A DNA stretch of 64,000 nucleotides from an uncultured Anaerolineaceae bacterium (GCA_937897615.1 CALCNO010000201.1:124001-188000), one strand, 5' to 3'; shown: positions 13,928 through 22,668, counted from the stretch's first letter. The notes: generated by a model not told the origin, from the sequence alone. Translations and numbers: made by a program.

Positions 13928-15103
13928 ATGAAAACATCGTTACAAAAACTTTCGCGCTTCTTTTATATTTTTGGTGTAGCCATTTTACTAAGTGGTATCT
14001 TGTTGTCGGCGGTTAATGTACCCGTAAGTGCCGATAATGTTGTCCTGGGTGTCAATACTGGAGGCGGGGGGCCAAAAGTTACCGTCTGCCACTGGACCGC
14101 ATCCGGGCATTATAACTCCATTGAGGTTTCGATCAGTTCGGTGGATTCTGCTGCCGAATGGGCCTTGAATGGGCATGGAAACCACGCCAATGACATTTAT
14201 CCGAGCTTCACTGCCAAAAACGGGGATGTGATTCCTGCCGTAGGTGATCAGAGCATTCTGGCAAATGATTGCCATGTGCCGACTGCCACCAGGACGCCAA
14301 CTGCTACTCGGACTCCAACGAAAACGTCAACCGCGACGCCTTCAAACACCCCAACCAATACTGCAACCGCAACCTTTACGCCCACCGCAACGGAGACTGA
14401 TACCCCGACTGCCACCGCAACCAATACACCTGAAGATACTGCTACCCCCACTGCAACAGACGAGGTGACGGCAACTCCCACAGCTACAGAGGTGGAGACA
14501 GATACTCCGACCCCAACTGCTACTGTGAGTGAAACTCCGCCGACCCCAACTGAAACAGCAGTGCCGCTTCAATTGAGCACCTCATTTGCCTGCTTCGTGG
14601 ATTACATGGAGTGGAGTATCACCAATCCCAATACCTTTGCTGTGACCGTTGACTGGGAATTGGATCCGACTGTTGTGCAGGCTGTTGGCGGCGTGAATGG
14701 CAAGTTCCTGTCTTCTCACTTGCTCTCCGCGATGGCACTGGGTGCCTCTGGGACCGTGGTCATTGATCCAGGCCAAACGGTTGTGGTCACTTCTTCCACG
14801 CCCGCCACGCATGTGCTCAAGATCAGCTATGTTTTGGGCGAGAATCAGGACCTGATGGTCGATCAGACGACTAATGGGAATAATTTCTGCGTAAAGCAGG
14901 ATGAGGATCCTACTGCAACTCCTACATCTGTGCCTACTCTGGCAAAACCCGCTGCGCAGTCTGGTGAGCAACTGATCCCGGTGACCGGCGCTGAGACCTA
15001 TGGCTCTGCTGTTACAACCAAGCTTTTTGGGAACGTTCTTGCTCTGGTTGGTTTGATGTCCATCGGAATCGGAATGGTAATCCAGGGATATACAAAACGC
15101 TAA
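13928..15103 (+). CDS. Secreted Thr-Pro-rich surface protein with sortase sorting signal
   Basis: 391 residues. Residues 1-35 form a signal peptide ending VPVSA. A Cys-containing domain of about 80 residues follows (VTVCHWTASGHYNSIEVSISSV through ANDCHVP). Then comes a stalk of about 100 residues built from TxTPT-type repeats, and a beta-type domain of about 120 residues (LSTSFACFVDYMEWSITNPN). The C-terminus has LIPVTG at 349-354, a hydrophobic segment and the basic end YTKR, which is the layout of a cell-wall sorting signal with IPVTG in place of LPXTG. The sortase gene follows, so this is its likely substrate. It has its own strong promoter and terminator. Confidence 0.88.
   Translation: MKTSLQKLSRFFYIFGVAILLSGILLSAVNVPVSADNVVLGVNTGGGGPKVTVCHWTASGHYNSIEVSISSVDSAAEWALNGHGNHANDIYPSFTAKNGDVIPAVGDQSILANDCHVPTATRTPTATRTPTKTSTATPSNTPTNTATATFTPTATETDTPTATATNTPEDTATPTATDEVTATPTATEVETDTPTPTATVSETPPTPTETAVPLQLSTSFACFVDYMEWSITNPNTFAVTVDWELDPTVVQAVGGVNGKFLSSHLLSAMALGASGTVVIDPGQTVVVTSSTPATHVLKISYVLGENQDLMVDQTTNGNNFCVKQDEDPTATPTSVPTLAKPAAQSGEQLIPVTGAETYGSAVTTKLFGNVLALVGLMSIGIGMVIQGYTKR
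14275..14565 (+). repeat. Thr/Pro/Ala-rich degenerate repeat encoding a stalk
   Basis: Degenerate repeats based on ACT-CCA/ACC-GC codons encode units such as TATRTP, TPTATE and TDTPTPTAT. The composition is typical of extended, often glycosylated linkers that lift a domain away from the cell surface. Confidence 0.85.
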
Positions 15104-15124
15104 TTCGATAAAGAAACGAGAATC

Positions 15125-15162
15125 TCTCGGGTGCGGTTGTTGATACGCACCCGAGAATGTTT
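15125..15162 (+). terminator. Terminator hairpin of the surface protein gene
   Basis: An 11-bp perfect stem, TCTCGGGTGCG with CGCACCCGAGA, around a 10-base loop, is followed by ATGTTTTA. The T run is short and interrupted, so termination may be partial and allow read-through into the sortase gene. Confidence 0.75.
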
Positions 15163-15168
15163 TATACT
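15140..15168 (+). promoter_or_regulatory. Sortase promoter lying inside the terminator
   Basis: TTGATA at 15140-15145 is in the terminator loop; exactly 17 bases later TATACT lies at 15163-15168, and the spacer contains the hairpin's 3' arm. The expected start site is 15175, the A of the sortase ATG, so the mRNA would be leaderless. Confidence 0.65.
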
Positions 15169-15174
15169 CACGCT

Positions 15175-15915
15175 ATGATAAAAAATACCAGGAATTCATC
15201 TCTCTTCCTGATCGTTGCCGGCGCGCTTCTTCTGGTAGGTGCTTTGGTAGGAATTTATTTTCTGGGCATCAGTCCGCAGTATAAGTTGTCCAAGGGGATA
15301 TATCGATACGCGCTGAAATCGCAGACTGAAACGCAGCCGGCAGCGGCTGTGACAATTGTTCCCCCTGTTATCGAACCTGTTACAACAGGCATGGGGAGTT
15401 TGCCGGTACTTCAACCGTTCAAAACCTTTATCCACACATCTAATGCGGAGTTAGAGAATCCCGCCATCCCCGACAGAATTGAAATCCCCTCAATTCATCT
15501 GATTGCGCCGGTGGTCATCTCAGATTTCAATACCACCAAAGTGGAAGGGGAGACCTTTGGCCAGTGGATTGCCCCTTCCAAGTTTGCCGCTGGCTGGCAC
15601 CCGGATTCTGCGCTGTTGGGACAGGTAGGGAACACCGTGATCAATGGGCACCATAACGAATATGGCGAGGTTTTCGGCAACCTGGTCGATGTTCAGGTGG
15701 GAGATATCATCACCGTTTATTCAGGCGAAAGGTCCTGGCGTTTTGTGGTCTCCAATCGCATGATTCTTGCGGAACGTTTTCAGCCGGCGGAAGTTCGCCT
15801 GGACAATGCGCGCTGGCTTGCCAGAACAGACGATATCCGCCTGACCCTGGTGACTTGTTACCCAAAGGAGAGCAACACGCATCGGTTGATCGTGGTGGCG
15901 CGCCCTTTGGAGTAA
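15175..15915 (+). CDS. Sortase, class D-like transpeptidase
   Basis: 246 residues from the second ATG; the earlier in-frame ATG at 15157 abuts the terminator stem and lies upstream of the predicted transcription start. A membrane segment (about residues 8-30) anchors the enzyme, with the catalytic domain outside. The catalytic His is in NGHHNEYGEVFGNL (H159/H160), the Cys is C228 in LVTCYP and the Arg is R237 in HRLIVVA. The TCYP form fits class D. It should cleave between Thr and Gly of a sorting motif and attach the protein to a cell-surface amine. The likely substrate is encoded directly upstream. Confidence 0.92.
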   Translation: MIKNTRNSSLFLIVAGALLLVGALVGIYFLGISPQYKLSKGIYRYALKSQTETQPAAAVTIVPPVIEPVTTGMGSLPVLQPFKTFIHTSNAELENPAIPDRIEIPSIHLIAPVVISDFNTTKVEGETFGQWIAPSKFAAGWHPDSALLGQVGNTVINGHHNEYGEVFGNLVDVQVGDIITVYSGERSWRFVVSNRMILAERFQPAEVRLDNARWLARTDDIRLTLVTCYPKESNTHRLIVVARPLE

Positions 15916-15982
15916 GCCGTAAAAATCAAGAGCGTCCTTAATGGTATAATTTTTTTGTTAATTTTCATTAAAAGGAGCGCAT

Positions 15983-16738
15983 ATGTCTGGTCATTCCAAA
16001 TGGGCTACGATTAAACGTAAGAAAGGCGCAGCCGATGCAAAACGCGGCCAGGTGTTTACCCGGCTGACCCGCGAGATTGTTATGGCTGCAAGAGAAGGTG
16101 GAGGCGATGCTGATACTAATTTCCGTCTTCGGCTTGCGGTGGATAAAGCCAGAGCCCAGAGTATGCCCAAGGACAATATAGACCGTGCAATTAAACGCGC
16201 TACCGGTGAAGGCAAAGAAGGGGAGTCGTTCGAGGAAGTCTTTTACGAAGGATATGCACCTAATGGTGTTGCTCTAATCATTGAATGTGTTACCGAAAAC
16301 CGCAACCGCACCGTTGCTGAGGTGCGCCACTTGCTCTCGCGCAGCGGTGGCAGCCTGGCAGAGGTGGGGGCTGTTTCCTGGCAATTCAAGCGCGCTGCCA
16401 CATTCTCCTTCCCGGCTGATAAATTTAACTTTGATAAAATCTTCGAAGTTGCCGTGGAAGGTGGGGCGGATGATGTCAGCCAGGACGAAGATGAGATCAC
16501 TGTCATTGCCCCGGTTGAGTCTTTCAAGACCCTCAGCGACCGCTTCCGTGCGGCAAATATGATGCCCGAGGAAGCCGGCCTGAGCATGATTCCTAACCAG
16601 GAAATGGAGCTTGGCGTTGAGGATACCCTGCAGGTGATGCGCGCCATTGAGAACATTGAAGAGCTTGACGATGTTCAGGACGTATACTCGAATCTGAAGA
16701 TCTCAGACGAAGCTATGGCGGCAATGGAATCTGAATAG
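15983..16738 (+). CDS. yebC: YebC/PmpR family protein (TACO1 family)
   Basis: 251 residues, the usual length, beginning MSGHSKWATIKRKKGAADAKRG, the family hallmark. The acidic central region and the end EELDDVQDVYSNL are also conserved. The family has been described as DNA-binding regulators and more recently as ribosome-associated factors that ease translation of proline stretches. A TATAAT at 15945-15950 and the ribosome site AAGGAGCG precede the ATG. It is first in a yebC-ruvC-trmH-ruvA operon, an arrangement that keeps yebC next to ruvC as in many bacteria. Confidence 0.96.
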   Translation: MSGHSKWATIKRKKGAADAKRGQVFTRLTREIVMAAREGGGDADTNFRLRLAVDKARAQSMPKDNIDRAIKRATGEGKEGESFEEVFYEGYAPNGVALIIECVTENRNRTVAEVRHLLSRSGGSLAEVGAVSWQFKRAATFSFPADKFNFDKIFEVAVEGGADDVSQDEDEITVIAPVESFKTLSDRFRAANMMPEEAGLSMIPNQEMELGVEDTLQVMRAIENIEELDDVQDVYSNLKISDEAMAAMESE

Positions 16739-16744
16739 GCAGAC

Positions 16745-17245
16745 ATGCTGGCGCTTGGCATCGACCCTGGTACCGAAACGACAGGATATGGGATTGTTTC
16801 AGAAGATGATGCCGGCGGGCTTTCTGCAGTTTGTTTTGGAGTAATTAAAACCAGCAAAAGTACTCCGCCAGAACTGCGCCTGAAACAAATTTACGAAAAA
16901 TTAAAAGACATCCTATTTCTCAACAGCCCGGATAGTGCAGCTGTTGAGAAATTGTTTTTTCAGAAGAACGTGACCAATGCCATTGCGGTGGGCCAGGCGC
17001 GTGGGGTGGTGTTACTGGCTTTGGCTGAAGTCCAGTTGCCAATTGCAGAGTACACCCCAAATGAGGTCAAGCAATCCGTTACCGGCTATGGCGCGGCTGA
17101 TAAAAAACAGGTTCAGGAAATGGTACGGCTCCTCTTGAATTTGGAGGACATTCCCCGGCCAGATGATGCTGCCGACGCCCTGGCGATTGCTATTTGCCAT
17201 CTTCGGCATGCCCGCCTGAGCACTTTGAGCGAGAGTGGCTTATGA
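16745..17245 (+). CDS. ruvC: Holliday junction resolvase RuvC
   Basis: 166 residues, the standard length. This RNase H-fold endonuclease cuts four-way junctions in recombination as part of RuvABC. The first catalytic acidic residue is in LGIDPGTETTGYG (D7), the second in VEKLFFQKN, and the last pair in RPDDAADALAIAICH. It starts six bases after yebC. Its TGA overlaps the ATG of the next gene in an ATGA arrangement. Confidence 0.97.
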   Translation: MLALGIDPGTETTGYGIVSEDDAGGLSAVCFGVIKTSKSTPPELRLKQIYEKLKDILFLNSPDSAAVEKLFFQKNVTNAIAVGQARGVVLLALAEVQLPIAEYTPNEVKQSVTGYGAADKKQVQEMVRLLLNLEDIPRPDDAADALAIAICHLRHARLSTLSESGL

Positions 17246-18042
17246 TCACGAGCACCTCCAACCCTCACATGAAAGACATTAAACATTTGCGAGAGCGCAA
17301 GCATCGTGCCGAGACAGGGCTTTGCCTGGTTGAGGGAATCCGCATTGTATACGAAGCGCTATTGCAAGGTGTGGGGGTACGCGAAATTCTTTTCTCTCCG
17401 GAGTTGGCAAAATCCGAGATGATTGACGAGGTAGTGCAAAAAGCTCGGATAAGCGGGGTGCAAATCACAGAGGTGTCCAGAAGTGTTTTTGAATCCCTAT
17501 CCGGCAAAGAAGGTCCGCAGGGCTTGGCTGCCGTAGTCCAGCAGCAATGGGCAACTCTTGATGTGGTGAAGGATAACAAGGGATTGTGGGTGGCGCTTTA
17601 TGAAGTTGCCGATCCGGGCAACCTGGGCACCATTTTGCGAACTTGTGACGCTACTGGCGCACAGGGCGTGATCCTGATAGGAAACTGCACCGACCCTTAT
17701 GACCCGGCTGCGATACGCGCCAGTATGGGAGCCGTTTTTGCAAAGAGAGTTTCCAGAACGCCGGTCGAGCAATTTGTATCCTGGGTAAAGCAGCATAAAC
17801 CTCAACTGGTGGGCACGGCGGATAAGGCCTCAATGGACTATCGCGCGATGCACTACAATACAAATATGATTCTACTCATGGGCAGCGAACGGCAGGGCAT
17901 CCCTGGTGCGCTGGCAGAGGTATGCGATGAGATTGTTTCCATACCGATGCGTGGGACGTGCGACTCTTTGAATCTGGCTGTTGCTACCGGTGTGATGCTC
18001 TACGAGATTATTCAGGGCGGTACGAACGAGGTAAATAAATGA
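17242..18042 (+). CDS. TrmH/SpoU family RNA 2'-O-methyltransferase
   Basis: 266 residues from the ATG that overlaps the ruvC stop. The N-terminal part (KDIKHLRERKHRAETGLCLVEG) is an L30e-like RNA substrate-binding domain. The C-terminal SPOUT knot shows the three family motifs: NLGTILRTCDATGA, LMGSERQGIP and IPMRGTCDSLNLAVA. Such enzymes methylate ribose in rRNA or tRNA; the closest family type looks like YsgA/RlmB-like 23S rRNA enzymes, without certainty. It sits between ruvC and ruvA with four-base overlaps on both sides, so the three genes are strictly coupled. Confidence 0.92.
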   Translation: MITSTSNPHMKDIKHLRERKHRAETGLCLVEGIRIVYEALLQGVGVREILFSPELAKSEMIDEVVQKARISGVQITEVSRSVFESLSGKEGPQGLAAVVQQQWATLDVVKDNKGLWVALYEVADPGNLGTILRTCDATGAQGVILIGNCTDPYDPAAIRASMGAVFAKRVSRTPVEQFVSWVKQHKPQLVGTADKASMDYRAMHYNTNMILLMGSERQGIPGALAEVCDEIVSIPMRGTCDSLNLAVATGVMLYEIIQGGTNEVNK

Positions 18043-18611
18043 TCGCTTCATTGGAAGGCAGCGTCTCCAGCATTGGCGACGACCATATTGTGGTAAGCGT
18101 TTCAGGGGTCGGGTTTAAGGTTTTTACTCCGGTGGAAATTCGTAAATCCTGGGAATTGTTCAAACCCATTGCACTTCATACCTATCTGGTGGTACGTGAA
18201 GACGCACTGACCCTTTTTGGCTTTTTGGAGCCGGAAGAGCGCGATATGTTTGTGCTGCTGATTGGCGTGAGCGGCGTTGGCCCTAAAACTGCGCTAAACA
18301 TTGTTTCGACTGTTTCACTTGAGACAATTAAACGGGCTGTTGTGCAAGACCAGCCGGGGTTGTTCGATCAGGTTGTCGGCGTGGGCAAAAAGACCGCCCA
18401 GAATATAGTGCTGTCCCTGCAGGGCAAACTGGGCAAGGCGGCATTTGGTATGGCCAACCCGGTGAAAGATGTGGATGCGGATGTGATTTCTGCGCTCACC
18501 GGTTTGGGCTACAGTATCATTGAAGCGCAATCGGCAATTCAGATGATCCCCAAGGACGCGCCGACCGATTTGGAAAGCCGGATTAGAATTGCTCTGCAGC
18601 TTTTGGCTTGA
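18039..18611 (+). CDS. ruvA: Holliday junction branch migration protein RuvA
   Basis: 190 residues. RuvA tetramers bind four-way junctions and load the RuvB motor. The OB domain begins MIASLEGSVSSIGDDHIVVSVSG, the helix-hairpin-helix motifs are at VSGVGPKTALNIVS and VVGVGKKTAQNIV, and the C-terminal RuvB-binding domain is at ISALTGLGYSIIEAQSAI. The ATG overlaps the preceding stop codon. ruvB is not in the window. Confidence 0.97.
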   Translation: MIASLEGSVSSIGDDHIVVSVSGVGFKVFTPVEIRKSWELFKPIALHTYLVVREDALTLFGFLEPEERDMFVLLIGVSGVGPKTALNIVSTVSLETIKRAVVQDQPGLFDQVVGVGKKTAQNIVLSLQGKLGKAAFGMANPVKDVDADVISALTGLGYSIIEAQSAIQMIPKDAPTDLESRIRIALQLLA

Positions 18612-18686
18612 AAAACGAAAAATCCGCCTGTAATGAAGTAAAATTGCGTATTACATGTTCTTCTACCTACATGCGAAGAGGATTTG

Positions 18687-20345
18687 ATGACCGATATATT
18701 TACAAAATACACAGACGAACTAAATGCCAAGATCTCAGATTTCCAGCGCAATCTTGAAATTAGGAATGTTGGTGAGGTAATTGAAGCTGGTGATGGCATC
18801 GCGCAGGTAAAGGGATTAACCGGCGTCCGCTCGCAGGAGCTGGTGCGCTTTGAAAACGGGACGAGAGGTATTGCTTTCAATCTGCGCGAAGACAAAGTTG
18901 GCGTTATTGTGCTTGGCGATTATGCCAGTATCACCGAAGGCATGCAGGTAGAAACTACCGGGCGTATCGCTTCTGTTCCGGTTGGTGACCAATTGATTGG
19001 AAGAGTGGTTAATGCGCTTGGCGAGCCGATTGACGGCAAAGGCGAGATTCGCACCACGCTTTTTCAACCCCTTGAGCGCGTAGCGCCCGGTGTGATCGAA
19101 CGCCGCGATGTTGGCACCCCTGTGCAAACAGGTATCAAGTCAATTGACGCAATGATCCCTATTGGTCGCGGACAGCGTGAGTTAATTATTGGCGACCGCC
19201 AGACTGGCAAGACGGCTATCGCTCTTGACACCATCATCAATCAGAAGGGCAAGAATCTCATTTGCATTTATGTGGCGATTGGTCAGAAAAAGGCCGCCAT
19301 TGCCCGTACGGTGGCTCTCCTTGAGCAATATGGAGCAATGGAACACACCGTGGTGGTTTCGGCCTCGGCGGATGAATCAGCAGCCATGCTCTACATTGCT
19401 CCCTATGCTGGTTGTGCCATCGGCGAAGGCTTCATGTTCAATGGGCAGGATGCCCTGGTAGTGTATGATGACCTGTCAAAGCATGCCTGGGCCTATCGGC
19501 AAATTTCTTTGCTGCTGCGCCGCCCGCCTGGCCGTGAGGCATACCCCGGCGATGTCTTTTATCTGCATTCGCGCTTGCTTGAGCGTGCATCGTGTATGGC
19601 TAATGCTTACACACTTGTTCCGCAATCCTTTGCCGGCGTTGAGATCGAGCGCGAGAAGGCTGCTGGCGCGGTGTTCTTTGGCCCAATGGCCCAGCATGAT
19701 GCGGAAAAAGCACTTGAAAAAGACGCCGCCAAAGCCGACAAGAAGATTGTACATGTAAAGGGAAGCGGAGGGTCTCTCACAGCTTTGCCGATCATTGAGA
19801 CTTTGCTGGGTGATGTTTCCGCATACATTCCAACCAATGTGATCTCGATCACAGATGGACAGATCTATCTGGAGGGCAACCTGTTCAACGCGGGTATTCG
19901 CCCGGCAGTGAATGTGGGCATCTCTGTTTCTCGCGTGGGCGGTTCTGCGCAGACCAAAGCTATGAAGCAGGTGGCAGGTCGCCTGCGCCTGGATATGGCG
20001 AACTTCCGGGAATTGGCGGCTTTTGCCCAGTTTGGCTCCGATCTTGACAAGACAACCCTGGGACAACTGAACCGGGGCCTCAGGCTGCAGGAAATCTTAA
20101 AACAGCCGCAATACGAGCCGGTTCCTCTTGAGAATCAGGTGGTCGTTTTGTATGCGGGCACCAACGGTTTTGCCGATGCTGTCCCTCTGGATAGAATGAA
20201 AGCCTGGCAAACTGATCTTTTGCGCTGGTTCGAGACCTCCTACCCGCATATCTTGAAATCGATCCTTTCAGAAAAGCAGATCGTGCCTGCGGTTGAAAAG
20301 GAACTGAAAGACGCTTTGACCCTTTTTGCTTCCTCCTGGAGCTAA
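18687..20345 (+). CDS. atpA: F1 ATP synthase alpha subunit with an insertion
   Basis: 552 residues from the ATG with AGAGG upstream (the adjacent TTG is ignored). It is the non-catalytic nucleotide-binding subunit of F1. The P loop GDRQTGKT is at 169-176, and the canonical IPTNVISITDGQIYLE follows later. It is about 45-50 residues longer than usual. The excess lies between HSRLLERA (294-301) and GGSLTALPI (361-369), where the family normally has a link of seven or so residues; the insert is rich in Ala, Lys and Glu. It heads an atpA-atpG-atpD-atpC-mreB run. No F0 or delta genes are present here. Confidence 0.97.
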   Translation: MTDIFTKYTDELNAKISDFQRNLEIRNVGEVIEAGDGIAQVKGLTGVRSQELVRFENGTRGIAFNLREDKVGVIVLGDYASITEGMQVETTGRIASVPVGDQLIGRVVNALGEPIDGKGEIRTTLFQPLERVAPGVIERRDVGTPVQTGIKSIDAMIPIGRGQRELIIGDRQTGKTAIALDTIINQKGKNLICIYVAIGQKKAAIARTVALLEQYGAMEHTVVVSASADESAAMLYIAPYAGCAIGEGFMFNGQDALVVYDDLSKHAWAYRQISLLLRRPPGREAYPGDVFYLHSRLLERASCMANAYTLVPQSFAGVEIEREKAAGAVFFGPMAQHDAEKALEKDAAKADKKIVHVKGSGGSLTALPIIETLLGDVSAYIPTNVISITDGQIYLEGNLFNAGIRPAVNVGISVSRVGGSAQTKAMKQVAGRLRLDMANFRELAAFAQFGSDLDKTTLGQLNRGLRLQEILKQPQYEPVPLENQVVVLYAGTNGFADAVPLDRMKAWQTDLLRWFETSYPHILKSILSEKQIVPAVEKELKDALTLFASSWS

Positions 20346-20354
20346 TCACACGCT

Positions 20355-21242
20355 ATGCCATCCATCAGGGAAATGCGGTTACGAATCAAGAGTGTCAAGT
20401 CGCTTTCGCAGGTGACCCGGGCACTGGAGACGGTCAGCGCCAGTAAAGTGCGTAAGGCGGTACAGGCGAACGCTGCTTCAAAACCTTACGCCGAAAAATC
20501 CTGGAAGGTGCTCCTTCATCTGGCGCGCCAGCCGGGAAGGCACTCGTTGCATCCTTTGTTGAACGAGCGAAATGAGATTAAGAAGGTTCTGGTAATCCTG
20601 GTTACCGGCGATAGAGGTTTGGCCGGGTCGTATAACGTCAATGTTCTGCGCAATACCTTGGTCCATTTTGATAACCTGGGTTACCCTGTAAACTACATCT
20701 GTGTGGGCAAAAAAGGGCGCGACCTTTTGCTGCGCAGGAAAGAAAGGGTTGTTGCAGATTTCTCCGATATCAAAAATCCGGCAACCTTCCTGGAAATTTC
20801 CCCGGTCAGCAGAATGGCAGTGAACGGATTTTTAGACGGTGAGTTTGACAAGGTCTATTTGTCCTACACGCAGTTCAATTCAATGAGCAACCAGGAACCG
20901 GTCATCAGGCAGATTCTCCCATTGGAGATTGAAACGAGCGGGAAAGGCTTCAACGTAACGCATATTTCTGAACATTCAGTTTTCTCGTATGAACCTGAGG
21001 CAAGCACTATCCTGGACGAGATTATCCCGCGCTTTACTGCCATGCAAGTGTTTCAGGCAGTGCTTTCTGCGCAGGCATCCGAACATGCGGCACGTATGCT
21101 GGCCATGTCCAATGCTACCGAAAATGCCAATGAACTTGTGGGCATTCTCACTTTGCAATACAACAAAGCCCGTCAGCAGTCGATTACGAGCGAGATGCTT
21201 GATATCGTGGGCGGCGCTGCGGCTCAATTAAATAACGGCTGA
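20355..21242 (+). CDS. atpG: F1 ATP synthase gamma subunit
   Basis: 295 residues. Gamma is the central rotor shaft, with long N- and C-terminal helices forming the coiled coil. The N-terminal helix MPSIREMRLRIKSVKSLSQV and the conserved TGDRGLAGSYN are visible, as is the C-terminal helix ending NKARQQSITSEMLDIVGGA. It starts ten bases after atpA and ends 25 bases before the atpD start. Confidence 0.97.
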   Translation: MPSIREMRLRIKSVKSLSQVTRALETVSASKVRKAVQANAASKPYAEKSWKVLLHLARQPGRHSLHPLLNERNEIKKVLVILVTGDRGLAGSYNVNVLRNTLVHFDNLGYPVNYICVGKKGRDLLLRRKERVVADFSDIKNPATFLEISPVSRMAVNGFLDGEFDKVYLSYTQFNSMSNQEPVIRQILPLEIETSGKGFNVTHISEHSVFSYEPEASTILDEIIPRFTAMQVFQAVLSAQASEHAARMLAMSNATENANELVGILTLQYNKARQQSITSEMLDIVGGAAAQLNNG

Positions 21243-21267
21243 TAATTTGATTTTGGAGGATTTATCG

Positions 21268-22659
21268 ATGTCTGATCATTCCGGGCGGATCAAGCAGATT
21301 CAAGGTAGCGTTGTAGATGTATTGTTTGAACCTGGCAACGTTCCGTCGATTTACGAAGCGCTGGAACTGAAATCCGATGACAAGCGCATGGTTTTTGAGG
21401 TTCAGAAATTGCTTGATAATGGCACCGTTCAATGTGTGGCGATGGATTCAACCGATGGTTTACAGAGGGGTATGCCGGTCGAGCGAACCGGGGAACCGAT
21501 TAAAGTCCCCGTTGGCCCGGCAACGCTGGGAAGGGTTCTGAACGTTTTGGGCGAGGCGGTAGATAACGCCGGGCCGGTGGTGACGGATACCTATTATCCC
21601 ATTCATCGTGCGGCACCGGCTTTTGATGAGCAATCGACCCGCGTGGAGGTCTTTGAGACCGGCCTGAAAGTGATTGATTTGATTGCGCCATTTACCAAAG
21701 GCGGCAAAACGGGCATTTTTGGCGGCGCGGGTGTAGGCAAGACAGTTATTATTCAGGAGCTGATCCGTTCCATTGCCACAGTCCACAAAGGCAAATCCGT
21801 CTTTGCCGGTGTGGGTGAGCGTACTCGTGAAGGCACACAGCTTTATCGTGAGATGATCGAATCCGGCGTGATGAAAGACACTGTGATGGTCTTTGGCCAG
21901 ATGAACGAGACCTCCGGTGTGAGGCTGCGCGTGGCCTTAACAGCTCTGGCGATGTCAGAGTACTTCCGCGACCAGGGTATGGACGTGCTTCTCTTCATTG
22001 ATAATATCTTCCGCTTTACCATGTCTGGTTCCGAGGTTTCCGCGCTGCTGGGGCGTATGCCATCAGCGGTGGGGTACCAGCCGACCCTGGCCTCAGAGAT
22101 GGGCGAGTTGCAGGAGCGTATCACATCAACCCGTACCGGCTCGATCACGTCCATGCAGGCAGTGTACGTGCCGGCTGATGACTATTCCGATCCTGCGCCT
22201 GTGGCGACCTTTACGCATCTTGATGCGACGATTGCGCTGGAGCGTTCCATTTCGGAAAAGGGCATTTACCCGGCGGTAGACCCGCTGGCTTCAACTTCTC
22301 GTATTCTTGACCCCAAGATCGTTGGCGAAGAGCATTACAACACGGCACGCGAGGTGCAGCGGCTTTTGCAGCGCTATAAAGATCTGCAGGACATCATTGC
22401 CATTCTTGGCATTGACGAATTGAGCGAGGACGACAAAGTGATTGTTTCCAGGGCGAGGAAGATCGAACGTTTCTTCTCGCAGCCCATGTTTGTGGCGGAG
22501 CAGTTCACCAGCATTCCCGGAACTTACGTACCGCTGAGAGAGACTGTGCGAAGTTTCAGAGAAATCCTCTCTGGTAGTTGCGACAACCTGCCTGAGCAGG
22601 CTTTCAGCATGGTTGGCTCAATTGACGACGCCATTGAAAAAGCGAAGAAACTCGCTTAG
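21268..22659 (+). CDS. atpD: F1 ATP synthase beta subunit
   Basis: 463 residues from the ATG that follows TTGGAGGA; an earlier TTG at 21247 would place that ribosome site inside the gene. Beta is the catalytic subunit. The P loop GGAGVGKT, the catalytic Glu in GVGERTREG, and the DELSEED-like lever, here DELSEDD, are all present. Order in the operon is the usual alpha-gamma-beta-epsilon. Confidence 0.98.
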   Translation: MSDHSGRIKQIQGSVVDVLFEPGNVPSIYEALELKSDDKRMVFEVQKLLDNGTVQCVAMDSTDGLQRGMPVERTGEPIKVPVGPATLGRVLNVLGEAVDNAGPVVTDTYYPIHRAAPAFDEQSTRVEVFETGLKVIDLIAPFTKGGKTGIFGGAGVGKTVIIQELIRSIATVHKGKSVFAGVGERTREGTQLYREMIESGVMKDTVMVFGQMNETSGVRLRVALTALAMSEYFRDQGMDVLLFIDNIFRFTMSGSEVSALLGRMPSAVGYQPTLASEMGELQERITSTRTGSITSMQAVYVPADDYSDPAPVATFTHLDATIALERSISEKGIYPAVDPLASTSRILDPKIVGEEHYNTAREVQRLLQRYKDLQDIIAILGIDELSEDDKVIVSRARKIERFFSQPMFVAEQFTSIPGTYVPLRETVRSFREILSGSCDNLPEQAFSMVGSIDDAIEKAKKLA

Positions 22660-22668
22660 GGATATTCG

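Noticed and set aside
14275..14565. Repeats that might be taken for a CRISPR array
   Set aside because: They are irregular, short and in frame with a Thr-Pro stalk of a surface protein; there are no spacers of constant length and no cas genes.
15157..15174. Upstream ATG for the sortase
   Set aside because: It directly abuts the terminator stem, lies before the predicted transcription start and has no ribosome site.
19476..20066. Minus-strand frame of 196 codons
   Set aside because: Antisense to atpA; no likeness to a known family and no upstream signals.
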